Origin: Atrichornis clamosus
Taxonomy: Eukaryota > Chordata > Aves > Passeriformes > Menuridae
Direction of reading: 5' to 3'
Length of the DNA stretch: 64,000 bases
NCBI GenBank assembly: GCA_013400975.1
Contig: WBMZ01008927.1
Span: 1-64,000 of the forward strand
Shown: positions 10,766 to 23,129 of the stretch, one piece after another
Layout of the letters: every line of letters begins with the position of its first letter
Position numbering within the stretch: position 1 is the first letter of the stretch
Notes under the pieces: generated by a model
What the model was told of the DNA's origin: nothing
Databases searched by the model: none
The model's input: the letters and a program-made list of their open reading frames with translations, nothing else
Position numbers and translations under genes: made by a program

Positions 10766-13700
10766 TTTCTTGTACTGTAGGAGATACAGTAAATAAATTA
10801 AAATTTTTCATTTATAACATCTATTTTTTTGTTCATACACTTTCTGATAGTGTAACACCCTTAACTTCTTCTAAAGCTGTACCCTCTTTTTGAGTTTTGT
10901 CCTGTTTGATTTAGTTGGATGTGCTTCTACTCCAGCTTTCAATTTCATTCCTCTGAAGTCCAAATTTCTTGCCAGTTCTTCAGTTACCTCCCTTGCCACT
11001 AACTAGGCAACTTACGTTTCAGCATGTGTTAGGCTTTCCAAGTAAAAAACCCCTTTTTTCCCCCCTTATATTTTTCCAAAATCTTGTCCTGCATCCTAGA
11101 TCCATCTGCAAGAAGCTAGAACCTAAGGGTCTAGTCCCTTGTGAAGAGATGATTAATACACTGCCCTTGGACCAACAATGTTTAGGAAAGAGAATACCTA
11201 GATGAGAGGATCCAGGATTTTAAAATTATGAGAGTAGGAGAGCTCATCTAAGTTTTAACTCTGTAAAATTTTTGACAGCACTTGGCTCTGCCATGCAGTT
11301 GTATGGAGTGCTCCTGAGTGTCATCTGCAAGTCACTGAGAACAGAGGATACTCAGGACTTAGCAGAAATTATTCTCCCTTTTGCAGGATCAAACTCTTGA
11401 AGAACTCCCCAGTGCTAGGAATATGACCTCTTCTGGTACTTAAAATCACTTAATTAGCATTATAAACATAAGAAAGAACAAGATCATTCTAGCAAAAGTA
11501 ATGGATCTGTAATTGCAGGTGTTACAGAATTTAGTACAAAAGACGGGTGTTTCCAAAATTTGTTTTAAAGTGTTTTAAAAGGTTATATAGAGAAGGGCAG
11601 CAAGCAAGCTGTCAGGTAGTGAATTCTCACCCCTCCGTATTTTTGTGAGCTAAGAATAGAGGGAACACATAACAAGCATCTTGCAATTAAATTTGCCCAT
11701 GACAAATAGTGCAGCTGCATGTTGTGTGCAAGAACATCTGTAGAATCATGACACATGCAGAATCCCCCACACTAAGAGCGTGACGTTGTACTGAAAACAA
11801 TTCAGTTGTAGAAGCAATATAAATACATTTTTTATAATCTTTCTCCACCTTCTCCTCCCCCTTATCTTTTGAATCATGTTAACTACAGGATTCTGTCACT
11901 TCTTCACAGCATCAGTAAAAAAGTATAAAAGTGACTAAGCATTTCAGAATTATCCTCTTCTTTCATTAGCAGCTAGAAGGCAGGTATTTCTTATCTGAAG
12001 AAACAAAAAAGAAAGAATAACCAGTGGCAAAAATGCACTAGACACCTGAGCTTACTCCAAATGGAACTTGATATAGTTTGCAGATGCAATTTAACTCTTG
12101 AGAAATCAAAGGGTGATTTTCTGTGTCGGCATTTTGTGTGGTTGTTCAGGTCAAAGTGAGCAGTTGGATTGCTGCCAGTCTTTACTTCACCCATGTAAAT
12201 GACAGCACAAAGTGCTGTGGGAAAGTATGTCTAAAATGTATAGATTTATAAAGTAAGGGGAATCTCCTTGCCTGAGATTTTGTGCGTTCCCACAATTTAC
12301 CTTTCACATGCAGCTACAGTGGAACTTGGTAGATGACCATTTAAGCTCCACATGGTCATAAAGGACTGTGCCTTTTTCAAAATGCTTGAAGGCTTTTCCC
12401 AAAAATTATTTTAGCAAAATGTTTGTTTCTTTCTAAATATTCTATTGTTCGCTCTCTGAAATAGTTTTTCTGCAATCTTTAGATTTTAAAAGTAAGAAAT
12501 TTTATAATGGCAATGCAAACACTGATTTTTGTAATGTCTGATGTTGTCTAAAGACTATGGGATTATAATACCATGACAAGGCAAACACGTGCATGTTATG
12601 AACGCCTGGATCATCATCAACTTGTTTCTTTGAAACATCTTACTTTCATTAGGACAGCTTAGGCCTGATAACTACGTGAAGCTCCAAGGTACTTTCCAAA
12701 TTTTTTATGCAGACTGCAGGGCAAGCATGAAGCTACAAGAGCCAGCCATCTTGGTCATAATTTTCAACTCCTTGCCCATTAAATTCCTGCAACCCAACTG
12801 CAAGCCCTTATGACATATTCCCTCAAAGATTTTATTAATAGCATACATTTTTAGTTTATTGACTCGCTGATACTCTTTGGTCAAGTCCTTTGAAGTCTTG
12901 CTTTATCCACCACCTGAACAAAATTTTGTTTTCTTATTTCAGAGAAACATACTGTCCACAAATGAGAAGGTTTTTAAAGCATTCTGATGATGGAAAAGAT
13001 ATGCAAGTACAACTAATATCACCTGATGACTTTTGCTTACTATTTAGGGTATATATATCTCTTAATTAAATTAGATATGATTCCTCATTTAATAATACAG
13101 TGATTTTTAACATCCACATCTGGGTTTGCATGTCCAGTAACTGCTTGCATAAGATACCCAGTCATCATATGCTTCACCATAGCAGAAAGGAACATCATAG
13201 GCCCTGCAGAGCTGGGAAATGCTTTTACTGACTTTTCAGTATCCATGACTTTTGCATGGAGAGGGGCACATCCAGTGGCCAGATGTAACTGCAATCAGCT
13301 GTGGCCACTCCAAGCTAGAATTGGGTGTCTGAGCATCCTGCTCACTAATCCTTGCAGGGCTTGTGTCCTAGCTGGTCTCTCGGGTAAATGATTCAACAGC
13401 TCCTTGTAGTCCTGGGCTCCAGATAATAATAAAAACAGTGACACAATTTTTAACAAGTTAGCACTGTAAGGAGTTGGGGAAAAATATACCAGAGAAAGCT
13501 ACATTTATATGATATGCAAAATGGAACACTAGAATTCCCCTCTTGCAGATTTTACTTTAAATAAATTAAAGAGTTTTGTGGTGACTTAAAAAGTTTTATT
13601 TTATTTTCCTCGTGATGGAAACACAGTGATTCTTGGAGGGAAAACACATACACATGGATATATTCACCCTGGATAAGTGAATTGAAAAATACAGATTATG

Positions 13701-15994
13701 AAATAAATACAATTATTTTGGTTTAGACCCAAAGGAGCCAAATTCAGCATAAAAGTGATTATTATTGTAGCTGATCTAATTCTTTTAGTTGTTTTTCTTT
13801 GCTTGTATTTATGCTGCTGTGAGTCTTGTTTACAGCTTCTCAGCCAGAAGAATATCCCAAAGGAAGTTATTGTCAGAAGCCAAGAAAGTATCCATAATTC
13901 ATCCTAAAGTACTGTCAACTTAATTTTAAAGTAAATGTTCTGCTTTATGAGTTCAAGCTGAAGTGGTAAGTTTGCAAATCCATAAATCAAACCATAGGAA
14001 ATAAAGGAAATACATGCTTCTTTTAAAAATATTCTGTTTTTCTAAAACTTCATTGTAAGCATAGTTTTTAGTAATTAAAACTTCAATTACTAGAAATGGA
14101 AGAAAAAAATAAACTTGTGAACTGTATTCTGTACGACTGTATACAACACATCTGTGTTGTGACTCCAGAGCCACCTCCTGGGTTACAGAGAAGTTTCTCT
14201 AGATTTATAACAGCAGAAATTAATTTAGACTGTGTATTCCTCTGAGCACAGTGAGGAGCACATGTGTGTATTTGTGAATGAGGCTCAGCCTGCTGAGGCC
14301 TGTGAAAAGCACACTGTGCTGTGAGGTCTCCTGCCTTTGCAAGTGCTGTTCCAGGGCCCTGTGCAGGTGAGAGTAATGCAGACACTCGTGAAATGTTCTC
14401 AGTTGGGATTTTCCAAATATTTCCAAACCAACCTCACACATCTCGAGTAACAGTGAAGCTGATTCAAGTTCTTGAGGTCTAAGAGACACGTTAGAGAGCA
14501 GGTGTGGGAGCCTTCTGTGGAGAATGAGCGAAATACCTGGTGAAACCTGTGTCCCCGAGTGCTGGACCAGCGGCCTGACAGCGAGAGTGAGCACGGTGTT
14601 GTTTCTGCTCCTCTGCACTCTGGGGATAATCGTGCAGGATTCACTGTCCCAGGACTCAGTTTATTGCCACAGAAGGAGCGCAGCCCCAGCACGCGCCCTG
14701 GCTCTGAACTGCCACCAGCAGCTACTGAATAGCTGCCACGTTCTGAATCTCAACACACCATGAAAATCCTCCTTTAATCAAATGCTCCCGGGGGAGCAAG
14801 AAATTCAAGATGCTCTTCCAGCCCGGGCTGGTGCACACCACCAGGTCAATACTTGGCATAAAGAGCTTTCTGCTTGTCAGTGCGGTGTGGGGGTGGCGGC
14901 CGGGGGGCTCTGGTGACGAGCAAACCAACAGGCGGCACATGAGGTCACATGAGAACGGGAAGGGGGCACGACAGAGGAGGCGAAGGCTCCGTACGGAGCG
15001 GGGCACTGTGATGGCTGAATTACAAGCATTTTGCTTCTCAGCTTGAACAGGTTAATCAAGGAATTTCACGTAATTTCGACTAAGCTTAAAGAGTAACCAA
15101 GTCAGTGCTCTGGCTCACTAAATACTTTCTTGCAGTCTAAATAAGCTGCAAAGCTCGGAGCTGAAGGAATTCAGTGCGTTAACAGCACTTTCTCTCCAGC
15201 CTGCACTGTAGGTAAGTGCTGTCCTGTGGCAATCTTTTTGGGATCAAGTGACTTAGAGAGCTTAGACAAGGCTGGGGTTCAGGATCCCTATACTCAGACA
15301 CAATCCTGACTAGCAGAGGCTGTCAGGAAATATTTTCTGACATTTACTAGAGGGGCAGGGGAGGGAAGGGACGACTCAGCTGTAGGAGAGATAGTAGGTA
15401 CAGCTAAACTAGAAGGAGGGGAAGGGCTCAGAAATATAATGAGGAGGTGAGGGAAATGACACTAGAATAAAAGGGTGAGTATATGAGATACACACTCATC
15501 CTGGCCTTCTTCTGTTCAAAGCACTCCCTCCAAGGGTGGGTACAAGACTTGAAATGAGGGGATGGATGTCAAAATATTTCCATAAGGAATATAGTGCAAT
15601 AAATCAGAGAAAAAGGGCAGAATAGAGGCAAGGAGCAAGAAGTAGAGGAATTATTTTAGTTCTAAGTGAATGATTATGTCTCCTAAGTGATTACACATCA
15701 GGATGGTGGTGTGTTGGGGAAGATTGTTCAGCTGGATAGGAAAGAGTGCTCAAATTGCAGTCATTGAACTGTAGTGCATGCAAGGGTGCAAATAAGATAA
15801 GAAAAATAGACAAGTAAAAATCCAGCTGGTGTCAACGTGTCTTGAGCACTGCAGCCTTTGGGAGTTAAGGTAACTATCATACAGGTGTAGGAAGACAGTT
15901 TTCAGAGGAAGCGACTTTGAATACTTGCAGAACATAGAGAGAGAGCTGATGAAGAAAATAACAGACTATTGAAAGTGCTCTGCACAAAACTTGC
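10766..15994. other. Long intronic stretch of the dynein pseudogene
   Basis: Nothing gene-like was identified. A locally GC-richer part spans about 14250-15050, containing several short overlapping open frames with no recognised similarity. The dynein segment linking AAA5 to the buttress (roughly 100 residues) should lie here and was not found. Confidence 0.35.
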
Positions 15995-16069
15995 AAGTAC
16001 TGGGTCAAGTACAAGATCAATAATTTCTTCCAAGTTGTCTACCAGAACAGGACCTCCAGCAAGAAATAC
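15995..16069 (-). pseudogene. DNAH11: Dynein exon remnant: AAA5 'ENLEE...DPVL' segment, open, with GC donor
   Basis: This 75-bp segment is open for 25 codons, bounded by ATTGCAG acceptor and CTT followed by GCAAGT. It contains GGPVLVDNLEE and LVLDPVL, matching the AAA5 strand written VLIENLEE-TIDPVLDPLL in beta-type dynein chains. An internal Asp-Pro pair is changed to Asp-Leu. There is no GT at the expected donor position: the only consensus-like junction is GC followed by AAGT. That is either a rare GC-AG intron or a GT-to-GC decay. It begins in phase 0 and ends on a full codon. Confidence 0.8.
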
Positions 16070-16328
16070 CTGCAATATGTCACACACCTATAGAATCATC
16101 CCAGTACAGGGCAGGTGAAAGACAAGGGATACAGTGCCAGTATACGCTATCCCATTCATTATGCTTCGATGAATGGAAAGTAGGAAAGGGCTTTAGCCTT
16201 TTAGCTTTAGGTGTTATGGTTGCTGTCATAATAAATACCCTTGGGCAACATCAGGCATTCAGAAGAAAGATAGTTGCCATATTTCCTTCATAGCTCTGCA
16301 TCAGTTTTTACTCTCACTAGCACTTGTC

Positions 16329-16563
16329 CGTTTTTGACTTAAATTGATAATTTATAAATTTGAGACAAATATAACTTTGATCCAGTTATTCCCCAATGCT
16401 GAGATTTGATCATATGCCAGCAATGACTGTAAATGTAATACCAGGGACTTTTAATGTGGCCATAGTATTGCCAGGCATTGCTGTCACTTTTCTATTTAGC
16501 AATTGTTGTATCATCCATCCACACAGTGACTGGATCAAGATCTTTTGTTTCTGGAATGGGGAT
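16329..16563 (-). pseudogene. DNAH11: Dynein pseudo-exon: AAA5 segment with stop and several frameshifts
   Basis: After TTATTATTTCAG the minus strand reads IPIPETKDLDPVT, then DDTTIAK, matching the dynein run IP(I/L)TEGxDP...DDATIA. The conserved tryptophan that follows is a TAG stop (16492-16494). One base out of frame comes MPGNTMAT in place of LPNDRMST. After another shift TGG is followed by MI, SQ, GI and, after a further shift, WIK, reproducing W-PLMIDPQ-QGI-KWIK. The same frame then gives a stop and LSQK for LGQK. At least three indels and two stops occur in about 235 bp. The succession of motifs at the correct spacing makes the assignment firm. The donor end near 16329 is not defined. 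Confidence 0.85.
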
Positions 16564-17737
16564 CTGAAATAATAAAGGTTAAGTTTTAAATTCCTACTTA
16601 ACAGAAGCTGGTATGTCTCAGCATTCACTCAATATTTTTTTTTTGTAAAAATAAGAAGCATCACTAGGAAAAATGTATTTGTCCTCACTTTACCCAAAAG
16701 TCAAGGAGAAAAAAAATATGAGGAATTCTGCACTGAATACAACAGTTCTTAATTTGCCTGCAAGAGGTTACTGGGAACTCAGTGCTGAGGAATTTCTGAA
16801 CTTGTCTTTGTTTCATGTGGAGCAAGGTCAGCAATTACTATGCAAACCATTGCCAGTTATTCTTTCAGATGTTTAAAATTACAGTTATATTGCTTTATTT
16901 ACATGCCTGTATTTTATTTCCAGGTGTTTTATGAGAACACGGAACTGCATGTCACTGCACCATTTTTCCATGGGTTAAGGGAGACTGTTGTAACACTCCC
17001 AGCTTCTGCTGCCCAGGTACCTTCTGCTGAAGCAATCCTTTGGTACCCTGGACAGTCAGTCACACAGTGCTGGTCAGACTATGTGCTGCCTGTTATGTCC
17101 ACGAGTACATGGGAATTCAAGGAAAAGAGAATAACGAAGCTTTAGTGGTTTGCTGTCCCTGTAGTCAGTTGAGTAAGTTGGAACAACGTGCAAAAACTCA
17201 GAGTTATTTTCCTCAGCAGTCCAGCATTCAGGGAGATCCAGAGCACAGGGACACTTGCTGCCACTGCACGCCGTTCCCTGCCTTCCCCAGAGGGGCTTTC
17301 TGGCCAAACTTAATGATTCATAAGATTCTGCACTGATTTCACTGTGAGCTTCCATATTTGCATAAGTAAAAGCTTCTGCAGCTTCTGTAGGGAGATTCTT
17401 AGTGAAATTGCAGCAGAAAACATTGATATTATGTAATTATAGTAGTACATATTAACTTAAATGAAATTGTTACTTTAAACTTGCTCTAAGTGGCTCACAA
17501 TGTAACTTTTGTACAACACACCTACAAAACAAATGAGTTAATCACAATATGTGTCATTTTTAATTTTTCTCTTTCATTTTTCTTTCAGTCATTCTCTCTT
17601 TGTAATTAGCATGAAGACTACCCTTCAGTCAAAACTAGCCACCTGGAAAGTTTCAGCTTGTAATATGCAGCTTTTTTTGTGAATTATGAATGTGCAAAGA
17701 AGAGACCTTTCTCCCTACACCCACTTCCTTGCATAAT

Positions 17738-17761
17738 TCAAATATGAATGAATGAATGAAT
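17738..17761. repeat. ATGA tetranucleotide microsatellite
   Basis: Five imperfect copies of an ATGA/TGAA unit occur in tandem. Confidence 0.7.
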
Positions 17762-17924
17762 TTTATTGAGGCTTGCAAAAAAAAAAATCATAATTCAGCT
17801 GATAACAAGCATGAAAAATTTCAGATGAAAAGGGACTTTTTTTTTTTTTAAGAATATTCTGAGCATGGGAGAAGAGCAGGTTAAGACAGAAGTCTCACTG
17901 CAGCTTTAACTATAACAATTGCTA

Positions 17925-18043
17925 TCAAGCAAATACTCTATCCAAGCACTAAATCTTGCTTTGTGCTGCCCTGGTGCACAGCAGTGGGGACAGAATAGAA
18001 CAAGAAAAGCTGTTCCCCTTATGCAAACAGCAGGGCACAGCAC
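17925..18043 (-). pseudogene. Possible degraded dynein AAA5 entry segment
   Basis: After an acceptor-like CTTCTTGTTTTCTGTCAG the minus strand reads VLCPAV, then TAFLVLF, and about 20 residues later WIEYLL. Spacing and residues resemble the dynein block LCGDVLL-AAFVSY ... W(I/V)P(Y/F)L that opens AAA5, and it lies between the stalk-helix exon and the next AAA5 exon, as order demands. Most intervening positions do not match, and the lower boundary is unclear, so this is a weak call supported mainly by position. Confidence 0.3.
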
Positions 18044-18650
18044 CTGACAGAAAACAAGAAGGTGAGCCTGCCTAGTGTTCTGGCTTGCTAACCCTATTCC
18101 CGGGGTCTGTGGGTTAGTTGTCACCTCTAGCTCCAGTCAGCTAGTAAAGGTGCTTCAAACACTAGTAAGGGACATGTTTTGGTCCTTTCCAGAAGAATAT
18201 TTTATCAATTTCTTGCCTCCAAATTTACTGTTCTGTAAAATAAAATATTTGAAGGAATTCATATAAGCAACATGGTGGTTTAACAGGTCACAAAGGGAAT
18301 GGAGTAGGTGCTAGGCTTTTGTCTGATTGTGTATTTTAAAAAATATATTTCTGTGAAGAAGGTATTATCTGCATCCCTCACTTACCTTATTGCTTTTAAG
18401 GCAAAGCAGAATGAGATTTGGGCTCTTGCCAGTACCACTTTTTGAAAATAAACTATCACAGTAAAGAAAAGTTATGATCTGGAACATTTCTGCATCACAT
18501 TTTGTCTTGTTCCTAGTAATGCTTTGATGATAAGTCCACCTCTCCTTTTCTACCCAGAAAATAGGATTAAAACTCCCATTCATTTACTATGTGTTTATTA
18601 AAAACCTGCCCATTACAGTGGCTAAACAGCAGTGAATACTTAAGTATTAC

Positions 18651-18852
18651 CTTGTAGATCCACAGATTCACATCGATTAGAGGATTGACAGACAGGATTT
18701 GCAAGTGGCAAGCCTAGACATAAAAAATCCCCTTCTAGTCTGATGTCAGTTGTTGCAAGTTGAGCTTGGCAGCAAGTGACCAAAATTGAGTTGTCAGCAT
18801 CCTCCTGCATAGTGGAAGAAGTTGTTGCTTTCTTGTGCAGATGCAAGAGTTT
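18651..18852 (-). pseudogene. Possible dynein-derived or unrelated degraded exon (67 open codons between splice-like sites)
   Basis: A strong acceptor-like stretch (TGTTCTGTTTTCCCACAG, minus strand) precedes a segment open for 67 codons, ended by CAAG followed by GTAATA. Part of it (KKATTSSTMQEDAD) faintly resembles a stalk helix, but the true stalk helix 2 exon already lies at 21050-21183. Another frame has a W...K...Q spacing that could be the next dynein exon. Neither match is convincing. It sits where the exon following stalk helix 2 would be expected. Confidence 0.22.
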
Positions 18853-21049
18853 CTGTGGGAAAACAGAACATAATCACGATTCTGAATGTCTCTGTGGATT
18901 GGTAATGTCTCTAATACATAGATCACTTGTGCAAATTCAGTCCCAGCTGGATGGGAAATTATTGAAAATGGTTGTTGTTTGATTGATATAAAATGAGTTG
19001 TCAGCTTGATTCAATGCCTCCAGGGCAGATGTCCACAGCATAATTGGCACCTGTCAGAAGCAAAGAATTCCTTGGTACAGAGTAACAACTACTCATGCAA
19101 GCACCCAAAACAGTTCTGGCGTGCCAGGGCTCAGAGAAGAAGGCAGGGAAAAAATAATTCTACTTCTGGGCAGGATCTTTTATGCCATAAAGTCAATAAG
19201 AGATTTGACATGACACTTGGTGCACGGGATCCTGCCTAGACACTATCAGCTCTTCTGCTGCTTGGTCAACACTTTCCCTGAGAATTAAACTCACACATTT
19301 GGTTACTTATTGTCATGGTAAAGGTGTGTTTATGAAGAACAGTTAATAAAGACATTTTTACACATTTGCTTATTATAAAAAATGCTGTGAACAATTTTAT
19401 TTTCATGTTTGCTGAGCAATCTCATCACAGCAATACAACTAGAGAAATAAGAGATGGTCTTCGCAGCAAAAAATAAGGCAAAGAAACAGCCAGGTCTGAT
19501 AGTACAGCAGTGTCAGTATTACACTGCTTGCTAATAGTAAACAGTGACCTATTGTTTACCATAGAGTGGATTAAAACGGATTTTTTCCTGTAAATCATTA
19601 AATAGCTGTCATATGGTTATTACTGCTTTTGACCATGTGTGGTACAGCTAACAACAGGAATGAATTCTATTTCCCATCACCAATCTGTCGAGCTGGCCAC
19701 CTTCTTCATAGAGCTGGTGCTTTGGGAGGTACTAGCTGAAGGACTTTCTATTAAAACTCATTTTACTGTCTTCATCTAGCGCATGGCTCAACTTCCCTTC
19801 TTTCCTTTCATCTCTGTTTCCTCCTTTAGATTATTTTTCATTATGCCTCCCCCCGCAGCATACCCACACTTTGCCTTTCATCTCTATACGTATGCTATTC
19901 CAGCACTTGTCAGGCCCAGCAGGAGGCACATGGGAGAACCAAACAATGTGATATGTTAGGTGGAAGAAAATATTAGAACAATCATTTATTGTCACACTTT
20001 AAAGAGGTCTGCTATGTTATTTATTTTATTATTCTGTATTAGGTGCATGGTTTAGTTTTACAGGCATTATTAATCACTAAAATACATTACACTTTCAGCC
20101 AGGATGTTAACATTTTAAATGCATTCATCTTGCTTCTTTAAACAGAAACAATGGGCCTTCTGCACTGCTCTCCCTCCCCTCTAGTCAATAAATCCTTTCT
20201 ATTGATTCAGGAAATAACTCTTAAACCCTGTTTTATATTTTAAGTTCCACTAGCCACACTCAGCCATATAATTTTGCTTAATAACAAATGGATCTTCTAT
20301 TTCTGCTGGTTACTATGTGTTTGGTTATCAAACTCAGCTTGAAAGTATTGGGTAGAAGAGGACGAAACCTATAATGGCAGTGAGCCACCACAAGAGATTT
20401 CCTAAATGAATGTTACAATAAAACAACGTATCTGTAAAAAAAGTGTATGTGTGTGGGGGGTGTGTGTTTAAAAACCAGCCTCATCAGTAGATGAATGGTA
20501 ACTGAAAATATCCATCAGTGAGTATGGATTCCCTTGAGCCAGCCTGGATCAACAGACAAAATGGATTTTTGATAATTCATGGCTTTGCCATTATTTATTC
20601 TCTCCTGAAATACCCACTGCAAATCTCAGAAAGGTAATTAGGGAATTATCATATTGCTTAACTTAGTAGTGCAAATTGTATTAGATTCTATGTATCCCAG
20701 CTCTGGGCAGAATCGTTAGTGTTGTTTAATTGTTACAAATATAGTCATTGCATTTTAATAAATTGCCTTCATTGTCAATATCCACAACTGACTACTTCTC
20801 TCAATGTTCATGGCTAGGTTAGTTACCAGGTAATCTTACAGTTAATATATACCACAATGAAGCAAAAATGTAAGAAAATGCAAAGGTCAAAACCATGTTT
20901 CTATTATGAAAAAAATGAATGATAATGACATAATTTTTTCAGCTCATCAGGTTCTTTGCTAAGTGCCTCTGTTATTGCCAGATCAGTAGTGTATAACAAA
21001 GAAGTGCTTTCTGTAGGCTGCTTCATTAGCCTGCCCTGTAGGACCTCAC
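18853..21049. other. Intronic stretch of the dynein pseudogene
   Basis: AT-rich with a G/T-rich simple stretch near 20440-20470. No exon or transposon was recognised. Confidence 0.4.
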
Positions 21050-21183
21050 CTCAGACCTTTCACTAATCTGTTGGCCAGCTCAATAGCCTTGTTAGTTCTA
21101 TTCACTTCTTCCTGGCAGCGGATTTTCTCAGCTGTAGCTCTCTCAAAGGCAGTGGTTAAGGCAGCCAGGATTGTGTCTGGTTC
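21050..21183 (-). pseudogene. DNAH11: Dynein exon remnant: second stalk helix (CC2), open and with intact splice sites
   Basis: This 134-bp minus-strand segment reads 44 codons without a stop, starting in phase 0 after TTTTATTTGAAG and ending two bases into a codon before GTGAGG. The residues [20 protein letters not shown] and [10 protein letters not shown] are the classic end of the dynein stalk coiled coil, in which the heavy chain transmits nucleotide state to the microtubule-binding tip. It is the best-preserved piece of the locus, with no frameshift or stop. The VKGL ending, rather than VGGL, and EEVNRTNK point to DNAH11 over DNAH9/17 from memory of the family. On its own it would look like a functional exon. 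It is called pseudogenic only because neighbouring exons on both sides are broken. Confidence 0.88.
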
Positions 21184-22960
21184 CTTCAAATAAAAACAGT
21201 AACAAACAACTCCAGACATTTTAAGAACACATAAAAATATTTCTGCTGTCCCATCTTATCTTGCTGAAAGTTAAATTACGCAGTGCAAGAAAGGTGTAGA
21301 CATTAACTGTGCTCAGAATTTTGTCTAGGTCATGGTCCAAAGGTGGATTCAGAAAAATGGGGGAAAATGTGGCTGGTCTTCTGATTTCCCCCACTTGTTC
21401 AGAACAGCCTTCAAAATGAAATTACAAACTTGATCTTGTATCAGTAAAAAAGGAATGTCCCCTTCTCCCTGAGGATTCTGAAATGAAATGAAATATATTG
21501 CTGTATATCCTCTATAGGAGATCAAAAACTTGAAATGACAGCTGTTTGGAAACTAAAGAAGACAGAAGGGTTTAAAGATGGTAAATAAAATACTTGAAAA
21601 TGCACAAGTCAGTGTCCTTTGCTGACTTTCAGTTAGGTTATGCTTCCCGGTTTCTGTTTCTGAAAACTGTTTCTGAAAACAGCCTGAAACCCCCAGCCAC
21701 CTTAGATTTGGGAGCAAGCAGCTCAGTGTCTGGTACATCAAAGCATTTAAGCACACAAACAGTCTCACCAGGTCAAAGCCCTAGTTATTCCCTGAGGGAG
21801 GAGTGGAAGATAATTCAGCATGGATGACTGAGCATGAAGACAAGGCAAGAACGACATGCAACTCCAGAGAGTCACAGGCAGAGCACCCAAATGACTCTGA
21901 GTGCAGAGGATGAACTGGCTGGGGAGCTGATAAAGGAAAGGTCAGAAGGGTGCTCTAAGACCCCAGCATAGCCAGGCACTCCAGAGCTGGTGTTGCTGGG
22001 TGCACGTGAACAGAGCCAGTGGCTGGAGCTGGGGCCATCGCAACAACCAGAGAAACAGGATTACCTCCAGCAGCAAACTCAGATTGGAAAATATATATCC
22101 ATGCAGCTCTGCTGAACTCAGTGGTATTCCCCAGGGAAAGAGAGCTGAGAATGGCTGCTGGGAGAGGGCTGTGCGGCTGACAAGCTCTGTGCACCTTGGG
22201 AAGGCCAAGGGACACCACTGGGAATCTCCCTAGAGGAATGCTGAAGGAGTGCCTCAAGTCTTCCTGCCTTGAGGACACCCTGAGGTGATACCTGTGTGTA
22301 TTATAGGACATTAAAAAGACCTGTGTGATGGGACAGATAGATATTTTATTGGGAAGGTTTGGAGAAATTTGGAGTAAATTACAGCACAAGCATTTCTTAA
22401 ATGGGGCCCAAAGACACCCTTTAAAGAAGGGCCCAGCAGTTTTGCAGCACCCACCCAACCTAGAGGGACTCAGGAGTGAGCAGAGTGGGGACAGGTTACT
22501 TCCTGCTGCCGTGTGCCCCCATGCAAGGAGCGCCCAGGCGGTGCTGGTGTTGGGAACGCGTCCTGCCGGCCAGGCTGAGGCACTCTGACCAAATCCCAGC
22601 TCTCCTTCCTGCACTGGGAAGATCCAGGCACTGACTGAGAACTCGCCGTGCACAAAGACAAGCACCTGCTATAGTTCCAAGGCACATTATGTGGCTGCAG
22701 AGGCTGGGGATGTGATCCCATCCTCTACCTGAAACTTTAAAGCACTCGTGAGTGATAAATTATACCAGCAAACACCTTTGCCAGTTTTACAATGAATCAT
22801 GCAGGAAATGCCTGTGACAGAGGAAGGTATTATAAATAATTGAATTTTAGAGGCTTCTAAATGACCAAAAAAGCCTTTTTTAGTACATCTAGGGGTCCTG
22901 ACTCTAAAGTTCATGTCTGTCGCTAGTGCCTTTTCTTGAGGCAGGAAGGGTGTGAGGTTC
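21184..22960. other. Intronic stretch with GC-richer block, no gene recognised
   Basis: From about 21950 to 22700 the composition is GC-richer, and the minus strand carries a 236-codon open frame (21955-22665) with no domain or family resemblance that I can see. It borders the LTR and tandem repeats to its right and may be old transposon-derived sequence. Confidence 0.3.
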
Positions 22961-22964
22961 AGGC

Positions 22965-23015
22965 GCCTTCCAGGAAGGAAGTGGCCTTCCAGGAAGGAAG
23001 TGACCTTCCAGGAAG
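22965..23015. repeat. 19-bp tandem repeat, about 2.7 copies
   Basis: The unit GCCTTCCAGGAAGGAAGTG occurs twice exactly (22965-22983, 22984-23002), then a partial copy with one change. CCTTCCAGGAAGG is itself nearly palindromic. Confidence 0.95.
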
Positions 23016-23070
23016 CATCCCTTGTCGAGCTGCTCCTGCGGGATTCGCAAATCCCTTCGCACACATGAGG

Positions 23071-23126
23071 CACTCCCTGCGAGGTGTGTGCAGGCAGGCA
23101 CTCCCTGCAAGGTGTGTGCAGGCAGG
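23071..23126. repeat. 28-bp tandem repeat, two copies
   Basis: Two copies of a unit starting CACTCCCTGC and ending GCAGGCAGG (23071-23098 and 23099-23126) differ at one base, followed by a CA-rich tail to 23144. It adjoins or forms part of the U5 end of the neighbouring LTR. Confidence 0.93.
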
Positions 23127-23129
23127 CAC

